From: Prosthecobacter gellanilyticus
Lineage (GTDB): Bacteria > Verrucomicrobiota > Verrucomicrobiia > Verrucomicrobiales > Verrucomicrobiaceae
DNA: 60,756 nt
Assembly (NCBI RefSeq): GCF_007992435.1
Contig: NZ_BKAG01000047.1
Coordinates: 1 to 60,756 of the forward strand
Reading direction: 5' to 3'
Made by a program: the position numbers and the translations under genes
Notes under the pieces: model-generated
The model's input: only the letters and a program-made list of their open reading frames with translations
The model's database searches: none
Told to the model about the DNA's origin: nothing
Part shown: positions 53,001-60,150 of the stretch, in pieces
Numbering within the stretch: the stretch's first letter is position 1
Layout of the letters: every line of letters starts with the position of its first letter

Positions 53001-53172
53001 CACGCTCGATCAGCACCTCACCGCCTACCGCGCCAAGCCCGAGTCCGCCAAGCAAGCCATCACCTTCGGCGAATCCAAACCCGACGACAAACTCGACCCC
53101 GTCGAACTCGCCGCCTGGACCATGGTCACCAACCTCCTGCTGAACCTCGACGAAATGGTGAGCCGCGGGTAG
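50050..53172 (+). CDS. Secreted PSD1/DUF1549-DUF1553 cytochrome c protein
   Basis: 1040 residues with a signal peptide (MLRRRLLLLPCLTALTASAE). A planctomycete-type cytochrome domain follows with CFACH and LMPPPESHKK. The DUF1549 block shows LIRRVTMDLTGLPPT and RYWLDVARYADTHG, then GCAVCHDHKFDPI. A carbohydrate-binding-like middle region precedes the DUF1553 block (LADWLLSPEHPLTARVQVNRFWQQFFG ... RRSLYTFWKRTAPPPSMTTFD ... LMNDVQYFEAARNFA). At 52437-52505 a palindromic repeat is inserted in frame between YRQ and DPENRLLARGPR, giving a ~24-residue extra loop rich in Ser, Gly and Asn. Substrate unknown. Confidence 0.9.
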   Translation: MLRRRLLLLPCLTALTASAETRLDFNRDIRPILSDNCFACHGFDAKKRKADLRLDTPEGAFEIKDGVQAIKPGDVKASSIIERMVTTDPDELMPPPESHKKITPKQLETLKQWISQGAVYKKHWAFEKPVKSVVPQVAAAQVRNPVDSFIQARLKQEGLTPASEASKETLIRRVTMDLTGLPPTVAEVDAFLADANPDAYEKLVERLMKSERYGEHMGRYWLDVARYADTHGLHLDNERSMWPYRDWVVRAFNDNLPYDQFTRWQLAGDLLPNATLDQQIASGFNRCNVTTSEGGSINEEFIFRYAVDRTDTTVAVWMGLTAGCAVCHDHKFDPITQKEFYSLYAFFNSTADPAMDGNILLTPPILRLSNDEQKKQIASYDQQITAAQTKIREAIARIEYTDPATLTPPPPVQTSEEVWFEDAFPAAADVGSAGAPTEIIGKDKGQVFSGNAALRRKAKGVAQDYFTKGETYDIPANGKLSVQCFLDRQDPPKAVMLQFHVGGWNHRAVWGEEGAIPFGKVRTPERVLMGKLPELGAWTKLEIPVEKLGLKPGMKVTGFAFTQFNGTVTWDRLAVSSRVDPAKDPQWSWKVWSEKNQGKRVAELPYDLQTLVRGKKAAEWTEAESKKVKDWWYENEYQGAREIVHGARAEKLALEAKRKTFEDVIPASYIMADLPQPRESFVMSRGQYDQPGEKVTRGTPAIFPPLPKKDMPSRLDLADWLLSPEHPLTARVQVNRFWQQFFGTGLVKTSNDFGSQGEPPTHPELLDWLAVTFRESGWDMKAFVKMLVTSHAYRQDCKTSFPTRSGKGSDNGLENPFYADPENRLLARGPRFRLDAEVVRDSALFVSGLLSPKIGGKGVRPYQPENIWEPVAFGGSNTRNYLQDKGESLYRRSLYTFWKRTAPPPSMTTFDAPNRESYCLRRERSNTPLQALNLMNDVQYFEAARNFAQQLLQKHTGTDARITAAFRSVTSRFPNAQEAEIIRTTLDQHLTAYRAKPESAKQAITFGESKPDDKLDPVELAAWTMVTNLLLNLDEMVSRG
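52437..52505. repeat. Palindromic repeat inserted inside the PSD1 gene
   Basis: Contains AACGAGTTTTCCAACTCGTT at 52443-52462 and AACGGGTTGGAAAACCCGTT at 52480-52499, opposite in orientation, around AGGCAAAGGTTCAGAC. The outer flanks TGTAAA and TTCTACG are also nearly inverted. The element is about 69 bases, a multiple of three, and is translated in full. Confidence 0.8.
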
Positions 53173-53479
53173 TCCTGGTAGACGGACGCGAAAACACATA
53201 GGCTCGGCAGCGCCCCAAACCCTCGGTAGGGCTCTGCTGTGTCGGAAGCCATTTGTCCGTGGGCGGAGGCGGCGCGGAGCTTCAATGGACAGCCCAGATA
53301 CTTCCTCAAGCCTAACCATCATTCAAAAGCCCACACTCACATCTTAGGTCGGGATATGAGTGGACTGTGTCGCAAGAGATCACGTGATCGGGCTTTATGA
53401 AATATTGGTATCCACTTGCCTTCCAAATTATTCTTCAAATTGTAGCTGCCTTGCGACGCTCCCTTGAGAAGCTCAAGAT
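53173..53479. other. Intergenic boundary of lower-GC segment
   Basis: From about 53330 onward the sequence becomes visibly richer in A and T, marking the left edge of an accessory segment. ATCACGTGAT at 53379-53388 is a perfect 10-bp palindrome and may be an operator. I see no gene on either strand; a minus-strand open frame across 53025-53309 lacks any recognisable feature. Confidence 0.4.
53379..53388. promoter_or_regulatory. Perfect 10-bp palindrome upstream of unknown gene
   Basis: ATCACGTGAT lies about 90 bases upstream of the start at 53480 in the non-coding leader. It is a possible regulator-binding site; short palindromes also arise by chance. Confidence 0.3.
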
Positions 53480-54211
53480 ATGACACCAGAAAAGATTAAC
53501 GCGATGATCGAAGGCGTTGCCACAGGCCTAGTGGGAGCTCTAGCCCTTGGCGTCTTCTCAATATCCAAAAATAGCATCAAATCTTGGTTTCTTCGTCGCC
53601 AGATCCTTCGTCGCGTTCGCAATATGGGCGCGGGATATGGTGTAAATGATATTACCCTAACAATAAGTAATTACATGGGGGTTGTTCTTCGCGTTAGAGA
53701 GGTCAAATTGGTTACCAATGGCGATCGAAACGTGAGATGTGAGATGCAGTTCTGTGGCGAAGTTAAGTCATGCAGAAAGATTTCCCGTAAGGAGCAGAAG
53801 AAGATGATTCAACGAGTAAAGAAGGGCGAGGACGTACTCGTGGAGTCGGTTCTCAGCAGTCCCAAGCCAACTGCCGAGCCGGTCTCCTTGGATGAATCCG
53901 GCTGGGTTCTATTAAGACCGTTCATGGCTGCAACCTTTCGAGTTCCTATTCAGGTCCTAATTAAATACAACATGGTTCCGGTGTCTGCGATTGTGTTGGT
54001 TGAATACACGAATTGTTCCAACGTGGTAGAGCTGTTGGAAGTGGAAGCTAACAATAACACCGGAGACAGTCTAAAGCGGTATCATGAGAAGAATCTAGAA
54101 GAACTTCAAAGCGGAAGGTTGAATGAAGTCCGTAAACAGTTTGGTCTTCCTCCAATTGAGGTGCCTTCTGCAAAGGAGACCGCCGGAAGTGCAAAGCAGG
54201 CTGTCAATTGA
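53480..54211 (+). CDS. Membrane-associated protein of unknown function (low GC)
   Basis: 243 residues. One hydrophobic segment near residues 13-30 (VATGLVGALALGVFSI) is followed by a basic stretch (RRQILRRVRN) and a beta-rich domain (GVNDITLTISNYMGVVLRVREVKLV ... FMAATFRVPIQVLIKYNMVPVSAIVLVEYTN). The C-terminus is a charged helix (LKRYHEKNLEELQSGRLNEVRKQFG). Base composition and codon use differ from neighbours, suggesting recent acquisition. I do not recognise the family. It faces the next gene, with a REP-like scrap between. Confidence 0.6.
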   Translation: MTPEKINAMIEGVATGLVGALALGVFSISKNSIKSWFLRRQILRRVRNMGAGYGVNDITLTISNYMGVVLRVREVKLVTNGDRNVRCEMQFCGEVKSCRKISRKEQKKMIQRVKKGEDVLVESVLSSPKPTAEPVSLDESGWVLLRPFMAATFRVPIQVLIKYNMVPVSAIVLVEYTNCSNVVELLEVEANNNTGDSLKRYHEKNLEELQSGRLNEVRKQFGLPPIEVPSAKETAGSAKQAVN

Positions 54212-54213
54212 GT

Positions 54214-54236
54214 ACTCCTTTAGGCGGATCTGGCTA
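54214..54236 (+). repeat. Degenerate REP-like sequence
   Basis: The segment ending CCTTTAGGCGGATCTGG resembles the right half of the REP copies beside the RAYT gene (CCTTTAGGTGATCTGG). Its left half is eroded and has lost the GGAG box. It lies between two convergent low-GC genes. Confidence 0.4.
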
Positions 54237-54995
54237 ATGGTGCTGGGCATGCCTATTCGCCGTGATCCACTCGTTGATACGGCCTGCGAGAAACGGTAGT
54301 TCGTTGGTAGGTGTGTCAAAAAGGGCCAGTTGACCAGCTTTGCCAATAAATGCGGGCTCGGATAACCAAGGGTGTCGATGACTGGAGCAGAAAGTCATCC
54401 AGCAAACTCCAGCAAATATCGTTCGATACACATGTTGACCGGTTTCACCCCAGCGGATTCTATGCGGCGCAAGGCTAATGCCCTCAATGGGCTGGCCGCC
54501 TATTTTCAATCGGAGCCAAATCGATGAATATTGCCATGGTTCGCCAGGATCTGACGCGAGCAACATGCTTCGCAGGCAGTCGGTATGATGATCTCCAAGG
54601 TTAACCGCTGAATAGTAGGGGTATGACGATATGCCCATCGCAAACAAGTTGAACATTGTGAAGAGCTTCACCCGCTGATAACACAAGCCATCAATGAGTT
54701 GATGTCCAGATGATGTCCTCCGGATGATCGCCTCATATTCATAGAGGACGCCTGACATGTAGGTTTCCAACTTGTTGCGCTTATCCTCACAATCTGGGCA
54801 GAACAGCGCTTCTGTAATACCAGCTCTTTGATTCCGCTTTATCAATCTAGGGTCGTCCTTTATAACGAGATCATAGCCCTTATTGTCCTTGCGGTGTGCT
54901 AGTCCACTTTGCTTCCATAAAAAGCGAGAGAGAACATGAGACTTTTTGATCGCAGGAGCCTTTTGGCACAACCTGCAGAATGCTGAATTGGCCAT
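54234..54995 (-). CDS. Zinc-finger/HNH-like protein of unknown function (low GC)
   Basis: 253 residues from the ATG at 54995; ATG 55028 or GTG 55034 are alternatives. The N-terminal part has CRLCQKAPAIKKSHVLSRFLWK and then LFCPDCEDKRNKLE: two CxxC pairs around a central Ser-His, as in many HNH-like or zinc-ribbon proteins near mobile or defence genes. The rest (YSSIWLRLKIGG, GVCWMTFCSSH) has no known motif. Whether it cuts DNA is uncertain because a full HNH core is not evident. Composition differs from the surrounding genes. Confidence 0.6.
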   Translation of the reverse strand: MANSAFCRLCQKAPAIKKSHVLSRFLWKQSGLAHRKDNKGYDLVIKDDPRLIKRNQRAGITEALFCPDCEDKRNKLETYMSGVLYEYEAIIRRTSSGHQLIDGLCYQRVKLFTMFNLFAMGISSYPYYSAVNLGDHHTDCLRSMLLASDPGEPWQYSSIWLRLKIGGQPIEGISLAPHRIRWGETGQHVYRTIFAGVCWMTFCSSHRHPWLSEPAFIGKAGQLALFDTPTNELPFLAGRINEWITANRHAQHH

Positions 54996-55093
54996 GTTCT
55001 TTTGTGGTTCTAACAATTGATAGGTCATATACACAAATGCGGCGGGCCGAAAGACCCGCCGCTTACAACTTCAAAAAGGGAGCTGAGCTCACC

Positions 55094-58000
55094 TCACTGG
55101 CAAGCCTCGCAAGTCCCGCCATTCCGCATCGCCTCGATTGAGCAGGCCACGACCTCCTCAGTCGTGTACTCACGCTTGGCGGTGTCCTTCTGGCCCACGA
55201 TTCCGCGCATCTCCTTCTCCACTTCGGCGGTGCTCTTCTCGATGTTCGAGGCACTGCGCGTGCGGAGGTAATACGTGGTCTTCAGGCCTTTGCGCCAGGC
55301 ACCGCGATACATGTGGCTCAGGATGCTCATCTCGCTGCCGCCGAAGAACAGGTTCACGCTCTGGCTCTGGTCGATCCACTTCTGGCGGCGCGCGGCGGCG
55401 TCCACCAGCCAGGCCCAGTCAATGCTGAACGCGGTGGCGTAGCGGCGCTTCAGGTCCACCGGGATTTCCTCGATGGCCTCGATCTCGCCGTCCATGTACT
55501 TCAGCTTGTTCTGGATCTCGTCCGTCCACAGGCCGCGCTTCTTCAGGTCGCGGATCAGATACGGATTCAGCACCATGAAGTCACCTGAGAGGTTGGACTT
55601 CACCAGCATGTTGCTCATCAGCGGCTCGATGCACGGTGAGGAGCCCATGATGTTGGAAATCGTGGCCGTCGGGGCGATGGCGATCACGTTGCTGTTGCGC
55701 ATTCCTTGTTTGGCGATCTTCGCACGCAGCGCGGACCAGTCCATCTTGCCACCGCGTGGCACTTCCACCGGCACTCCGCGCTCCTTCTCCAGAAGGTCCA
55801 CCGTGTCCTGCGGCAGCAGACCACGATCCCACTTGCTGCCTTTATACGTGGAGTAGGCGCCGCGCTCACCCGCCAGATCACTGGAGGCCTCATAGGCGTA
55901 GTAGGCGATCGCTTCCATCATCTCGTCGTTGAACTCCACCGCCTCTTTGGAGGCAAACGGAATGCCCTTGCGATACAGCGCATACTGCAGGCCCATGACA
56001 CCGAGGCCGATGGGGCGATGACGCGTGTTGGACGTGCGCGCCGCCTCGGTCGGGTAGTAGTTGATGTCGATCACGTTATCCAGAGCACGCACCGCGCTGC
56101 GGATCGTTTCACGAAGACGCGCATGGTCGATGTTGCCACTGTCATCCAGATGGTTGTCGATCAGCACGGAGCCCAGGTTGCACACGGCCGTTTCATCAGC
56201 AGACGTGTTCAGCGTGATCTCAGTGCAAAGATTCGAGCTATGGATCACACCCACATGATCCTGCGGGCTGCGCACGTTGCACGGATCCTTGAAGGTGATC
56301 CATGGGTGACCGGTTTCAAAGATGGACTTCAGCATCTTCTTCCACAGATCAATGGCCGCGATCTCACGTCCAAAAATCTTGCCAGTCTTCGCCAGCGCTT
56401 CGTACTCTTCATAGCGCTTCTCAAAGGCGCTGCCGTAGAGTTCATGCAGATCCGGCACTTCATTGGCGCGGAAAAGCGTCCACGTGCCGCGGGACTCCAT
56501 GCGCTTCATGAAGAGGTCGGGAATCCAGTTCGCCGTGTTCAGGTCATGCGTGCGGCGGCGTTCATCACCCGTGTTCACACGCAGCTGCAGGAAGTCCTCG
56601 ATGTCGTTATGCCACACTTCCAGGTAGGCGCAGCCAGAGCCACGGCGCTTGCCGCCCTGGTTCACCGCGATCAGCTGGTCATTATGCAGCTTCAGGAAAG
56701 GAATCACACCCTGGGATTCACCGTTCGTGCCCTTGATGTAGCCGCCGGTGCCGCGCACCGCCGTCCAGGAACCACCCAGACCACCCGCCCACTTGGAGAG
56801 GAAGGCATTCTCCGCGATGCCGCGGTACATGATGGACTCGATGCTGTCGTCCACCTTGTACAGATAGCAGGAGCTCAGCTGGCTGTGCAGCGTGCCGCTG
56901 TTGAAAAGCGTCGGCGTGCTGGAGCAGAAACGTCGGCCCTTGTACATGCGGTAGATGCCGATGATCTTGTCCTCGGGGTTGCCATCACGCTCACCCACAT
57001 TCAGGCCCATGGCCACACGCATCCAGAAGAGCTGCGGAGTTTCGAGGCGCTTGCTTGGCTTCACCTTCTTGTCCACGATCAGGTAGCGATCATAGAGCGT
57101 CTGGATGCCCAGGAAGTCGAAGTCCATGTCCGCTGAAGGATCGATGGCGTCGGAGAGCTTGTTCAGGTCAAACTCAAGCAGCTTCGGATTGTAGCGGTCG
57201 ATCTCCACGCCACGGCTCAGATTGCGGCGGAAGGCACGGCGATGGTATTCCTTCAGCTGGTCGATGCCATCACGCACGATGTCCCAGCCCAGCACTTCCT
57301 CATAGATGTACGTCAGCAGGATGCGGCCGGCAAATTTGCCGAAGTCAGCGTCGCGCTGCATCAGCGTCTTCGCGTTCAGGATGACCGTCTTCTTCAGGTC
57401 CTCCACCTTGATGTCGCTGTTCAGTGAGCGGCGCAGCTCCATCTCGATCTCGTTGCGCGGCATGCAGAGTTCCAGGCCGATCATCGCGTAGTCGATCCGT
57501 TTCTTCAGATCCGTGCCATCCCAGAAGAAGGAGCTGCCGTCGACCTGCTTCACCACGATCAGCGCCTGCTGCTGCTCGCTCTCGATCTCTGCGTTGATCG
57601 CAGCCTGCTCTTCATCGCTCTCGCGCATCTTGTTGCGCAGCGCACGGTACTGGATGTAGGCGCGGGCCACCTTGAAGAAGCCCTGCTTCATCAGCTCTTC
57701 CTCCACCAGGTTCTGCACGTCCTCGATGTGCACAAACTGCTTGTTCTCTTCCACGATCGCGCGGCTCACCGTCTCCGCCACCAGCACGGCAGGGGAGGAG
57801 TCCAGCTCCATGGAGAGGAAGGCTTTGCGAACCGCGATTTCGATCTTGTTATGATTCCAGGGGACCAACTGGCCGCTGCGACGGATGACTTTGGTGTTCA
57901 CGATGAGAGGCTGCGGGATGGTGCTTTCGGCAAAGGGGTCATACTCCGCATGGTGCTTACGCTTTTCCGCCAGAGTGCGCGCCACGTCATGCGCATTGTT

Positions 58001-58384
58001 TTTCACCAGCGCCCGCTCAATGCACTGGTGGATGTCCCGCGCGCTCAGAGGTGCCGCCTTGCCGCTCCCATCGGCAATCTGGCTCACCTTCTGATGCAGC
58101 TCTTCCGCCACGGAATTGGCGATGTTTTGCACAAAGCGACGGTTCGTCTCATTGTACACACCTTCCTTTTTACGCGCCAGGAAGAGGTCAGACAGCGTGT
58201 TGCCGATCGTGTCGGCGATCTCACCCATGTCAAAGTCACGCTCAGCACCCGCCACAGACACTTTCAGCGGCGAGGCATCACGACCGTCCACGACCGAGCG
58301 CCAGTCGTGGTGAGGCTTCTGGTCTTTCGGGGCCTTGGCGACTTGGCGGAGGAGTTTGTCCTCCTGGAGAAGATTCGCAATCAT
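55094..58384 (-). CDS. nrdA: Ribonucleoside-diphosphate reductase, large subunit
   Basis: 1096 residues, far longer than E. coli NrdA (761). Three ATP-cone-like regions fill the first ~370: a divergent one near 40-150, a clear one from ~165 (KVIRRSGQLVPWNHNKIEIA) and one from ~285 (VVKQVDGSSFFWDGTDLKKR). The catalytic core has LSSCYL and AVCNLGS (redox cysteines), NLCTEITL (active-site Asn, Cys, Glu) and KTTYYLRTR (paired radical-transfer tyrosines). The C-terminus ends GGTCEACQ, the CxxC that re-reduces the active site. It converts ribonucleoside diphosphates to deoxy forms with NrdB. Three cones and overall length recall the chlamydial enzyme. nrdB lies 129 bases upstream. Confidence 0.96.
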   Translation of the reverse strand: MIANLLQEDKLLRQVAKAPKDQKPHHDWRSVVDGRDASPLKVSVAGAERDFDMGEIADTIGNTLSDLFLARKKEGVYNETNRRFVQNIANSVAEELHQKVSQIADGSGKAAPLSARDIHQCIERALVKNNAHDVARTLAEKRKHHAEYDPFAESTIPQPLIVNTKVIRRSGQLVPWNHNKIEIAVRKAFLSMELDSSPAVLVAETVSRAIVEENKQFVHIEDVQNLVEEELMKQGFFKVARAYIQYRALRNKMRESDEEQAAINAEIESEQQQALIVVKQVDGSSFFWDGTDLKKRIDYAMIGLELCMPRNEIEMELRRSLNSDIKVEDLKKTVILNAKTLMQRDADFGKFAGRILLTYIYEEVLGWDIVRDGIDQLKEYHRRAFRRNLSRGVEIDRYNPKLLEFDLNKLSDAIDPSADMDFDFLGIQTLYDRYLIVDKKVKPSKRLETPQLFWMRVAMGLNVGERDGNPEDKIIGIYRMYKGRRFCSSTPTLFNSGTLHSQLSSCYLYKVDDSIESIMYRGIAENAFLSKWAGGLGGSWTAVRGTGGYIKGTNGESQGVIPFLKLHNDQLIAVNQGGKRRGSGCAYLEVWHNDIEDFLQLRVNTGDERRRTHDLNTANWIPDLFMKRMESRGTWTLFRANEVPDLHELYGSAFEKRYEEYEALAKTGKIFGREIAAIDLWKKMLKSIFETGHPWITFKDPCNVRSPQDHVGVIHSSNLCTEITLNTSADETAVCNLGSVLIDNHLDDSGNIDHARLRETIRSAVRALDNVIDINYYPTEAARTSNTRHRPIGLGVMGLQYALYRKGIPFASKEAVEFNDEMMEAIAYYAYEASSDLAGERGAYSTYKGSKWDRGLLPQDTVDLLEKERGVPVEVPRGGKMDWSALRAKIAKQGMRNSNVIAIAPTATISNIMGSSPCIEPLMSNMLVKSNLSGDFMVLNPYLIRDLKKRGLWTDEIQNKLKYMDGEIEAIEEIPVDLKRRYATAFSIDWAWLVDAAARRQKWIDQSQSVNLFFGGSEMSILSHMYRGAWRKGLKTTYYLRTRSASNIEKSTAEVEKEMRGIVGQKDTAKREYTTEEVVACSIEAMRNGGTCEACQ

Positions 58385-58513
58385 GGTGGGAGAGGGAGTG
58401 AAGGTTGGGGCTGACTGACTGAGCGTTGACTTTACTTAACCAATGCGAGGCATTTGAGAGGATGGAAAACCACGCTGGAGGTGTGCCAGCACGGGTTCCA
58501 GGAGCAGGAAATG

Positions 58514-59596
58514 TTACAGGTCGTCGTCGGAGGAATGAGCCAGGGCGGACGACTTCTGGTAGTCCGTCACCTTGCCCTCAAAGAAGTTTTGCTCTTTGCG
58601 CACGTCCATCAGGTCCGCCAGCCAGGGCAGGGGATTGGTGGCACCTGGGCTCAGCGCAGGCAGGCCGCAGCCCGCCAGACGACGATCGGCGATGAAATCA
58701 ATGTACAGGCAGAATTCGTCCGCGCTCAGACCCACCGCATTCACCGGCAGGCAGTCACGGATGAATTCTTTCTCAAGCGTGATGGCCTCGCGCATCGTTT
58801 CCACCAGCTCCTCGCGGAATTCAGGGGTCCAGATCTCCGGGTTCTCCTCGATCAGGTCCATGAAGAGATTGCGGAACACCTCGATGTGGTTGGACTCATC
58901 CCGCAGCGTGTAGCGGAACATCTGGCCGATCCCCGGGAACTTGTTCTGGCGGTAGAGGGCCAGGATCATGCCAAAGAGGCCGTAGAATTGCGTGCCTTCC
59001 ATGCACTGGCCAAAGACAAAGATGTTCTTCGCCAGCAGCTTCTTGTTCTCGATCTGCGTCAGGTCCAGGTCACGACGCAACGCGTTCGAGGTGCGCGTCA
59101 CGAACTCGTTCTTTTTAACGATGGTCGGGATCTGCTCAAACATCGCCTCGCACTCATGCGGGTTGATTCCCAGGGATGAGATCATGTAGAGAAGCGAATC
59201 CGCATGGATGTTCTCCTCATGCGCGTGGCGTCCCAGCACCAGCTTCAGCTCCGGAGCCGTCACCAGCTCGCGCACCACGTGCTGCACATTGTCTCCCACG
59301 ATCCCCTCAGCCGCGCTGAAATAGCCGATGCCCATCATGATGATCCAGCGCTCGTTCTGGCTCACATCATGGGAGCGCCACTGCTCCACATCTTTCTGCA
59401 TTTGGATGTCTTCAGGCTCCCAGTGGTTCGCCTTCATGATGCGATACAACTCATAAGCCCACTGATACTTCAGCGGGAGCAGATTGAAGGTCATGCTCTT
59501 GCGGCCATTGATGACCTTCTTCGCAGCAAAGGCTAGTTCGGCTTTTTCTTGATCGAGAGGAAACTCGCGATTGCCGATCTTGTATGTTTTTTCCAT
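58514..59596 (-). CDS. nrdB: Ribonucleotide reductase small subunit, class Ic-like (radical Tyr replaced by Leu)
   Basis: 360 residues. Metal ligands are all identifiable: Glu97 (FSAAEGIV), Glu128 and His131 (HEENIHADSL), Glu200 (QCMEGTQF), Glu234 and His237 (RDESNHIEV). The position that holds the radical tyrosine in E. coli (Y122) and Phe in Chlamydia (F127) is Leu135. The first ligand is Glu, not Asp, as in Chlamydia. Offsets to the chlamydial numbering are constant (8, then 7). This points to a Mn/Fe-cofactor, tyrosine-independent enzyme. The C-terminal tail retains a Tyr (VTDYQKSS) for radical transfer. NrdR boxes lie upstream. Confidence 0.94.
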   Translation of the reverse strand: MEKTYKIGNREFPLDQEKAELAFAAKKVINGRKSMTFNLLPLKYQWAYELYRIMKANHWEPEDIQMQKDVEQWRSHDVSQNERWIIMMGIGYFSAAEGIVGDNVQHVVRELVTAPELKLVLGRHAHEENIHADSLLYMISSLGINPHECEAMFEQIPTIVKKNEFVTRTSNALRRDLDLTQIENKKLLAKNIFVFGQCMEGTQFYGLFGMILALYRQNKFPGIGQMFRYTLRDESNHIEVFRNLFMDLIEENPEIWTPEFREELVETMREAITLEKEFIRDCLPVNAVGLSADEFCLYIDFIADRRLAGCGLPALSPGATNPLPWLADLMDVRKEQNFFEGKVTDYQKSSALAHSSDDDL

Positions 59597-59671
59597 GTCA
59601 GGCGGGAGTGGGAGTGAAAATAAAGGGTGTTTACTACAGAGGCGGAAAATATCGGGCCGCTTCAGCTATAA

Positions 59672-59687
59672 ACACCAGATATAGCGA
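59672..59687. promoter_or_regulatory. NrdR box (distal match)
   Basis: ACACCAGATATAGCGA matches the 16-base NrdR consensus ACACwATATATwGTGT at 12 positions. It lies 33 bases from a better box, three helical turns, the spacing usual for NrdR pairs, and 76 bases upstream of the nrdB start. Confidence 0.6.
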
Positions 59688-59704
59688 AAGGCGGAGGTGA
59701 GGAT

Positions 59705-59720
59705 GCACAATATCTTGTGT
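59705..59720. promoter_or_regulatory. NrdR box (strong match)
   Basis: GCACAATATCTTGTGT matches 14 of 16 consensus positions. NrdR is an ATP-cone repressor of ribonucleotide reductase genes. The pair of boxes implies repression of nrdB-nrdA when dATP is plentiful. No nrdR gene is in the window. Confidence 0.7.
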
Positions 59721-59884
59721 GTGGTCGAGATGTTTTTACCCTACCCATTGTGTCGGGAACGTTTCACATCGCATTTTCGGGTGTTCCACAGCCAAAACTT
59801 TTTTCGAACGCCAAAACGACATTTCCTGGTTATAATTTTGAGAGCGACTTAATGCCTGAAAAAGCCCCCTGGAGAGCGGGCTAT

Positions 59885-59893
59885 TGTGCATAA
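59885..59893 (-). promoter_or_regulatory. DnaA-box match
   Basis: Read on the minus strand it is TTATGCACA, fitting TTATNCACA. DnaA controls nrdAB in E. coli through upstream boxes, so a similar role is plausible. Confidence 0.5.
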
Positions 59894-59936
59894 CTCAGCA
59901 CTTTATTCGCCAAACCCTGCGAAAAATGCGGAAAAT

Positions 59937-59964
59937 AACCCGGTTATTCACAAAAAGCCGGGTT
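59937..59964. promoter_or_regulatory. DnaA-box match in hairpin loop
   Basis: TTATTCACA at 59944-59952 fits TTATNCACA. It sits in the loop between AACCCGG (59937-59943) and CCGGGTT (59958-59964). Together with the match at 59885 it forms a pair about 59 bases apart, upstream of the NrdR boxes. Confidence 0.45.
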
Positions 59965-60150
59965 TCGGTGGTCAATGTGTTATTTGACTTAAATTGCCGA
60001 AAATTAGGCTCCAAAAGCGAAAAAAGGCCTTGTAGAACATTTTTTCCTCCTCTCGCCGCCATCGCTTGACACGAAACCCGAGCCGACAGCCCGTCATTCC
60101 CCAACAAGTAGTATGTGCCTAACATAGAAACACTACTGGTTGGGCCTTGA

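Larger units (their letters stand above)
59597..60150. other. AT-richer leader upstream of nrdB
   Basis: No gene is supported. The region is A/T-rich compared with the rest of the window. It holds two NrdR-like boxes, two DnaA-box matches and a hairpin around one of the DnaA boxes. This fits a regulated nrd promoter; a replication-origin role is not supported by so few boxes. Confidence 0.55.

Noticed and set aside
53025..53309. Minus-strand frame downstream of the PSD1 gene
   Set aside because: Overlaps the end of a well-supported gene on the other strand and has no domain, although its middle part could be a dispersed repeat worth a genome search.
59885..59964. Chromosome replication origin
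   Set aside because: Only two good DnaA boxes and no dnaA, dnaN or gidA gene nearby; a regulated nrd promoter explains them better.
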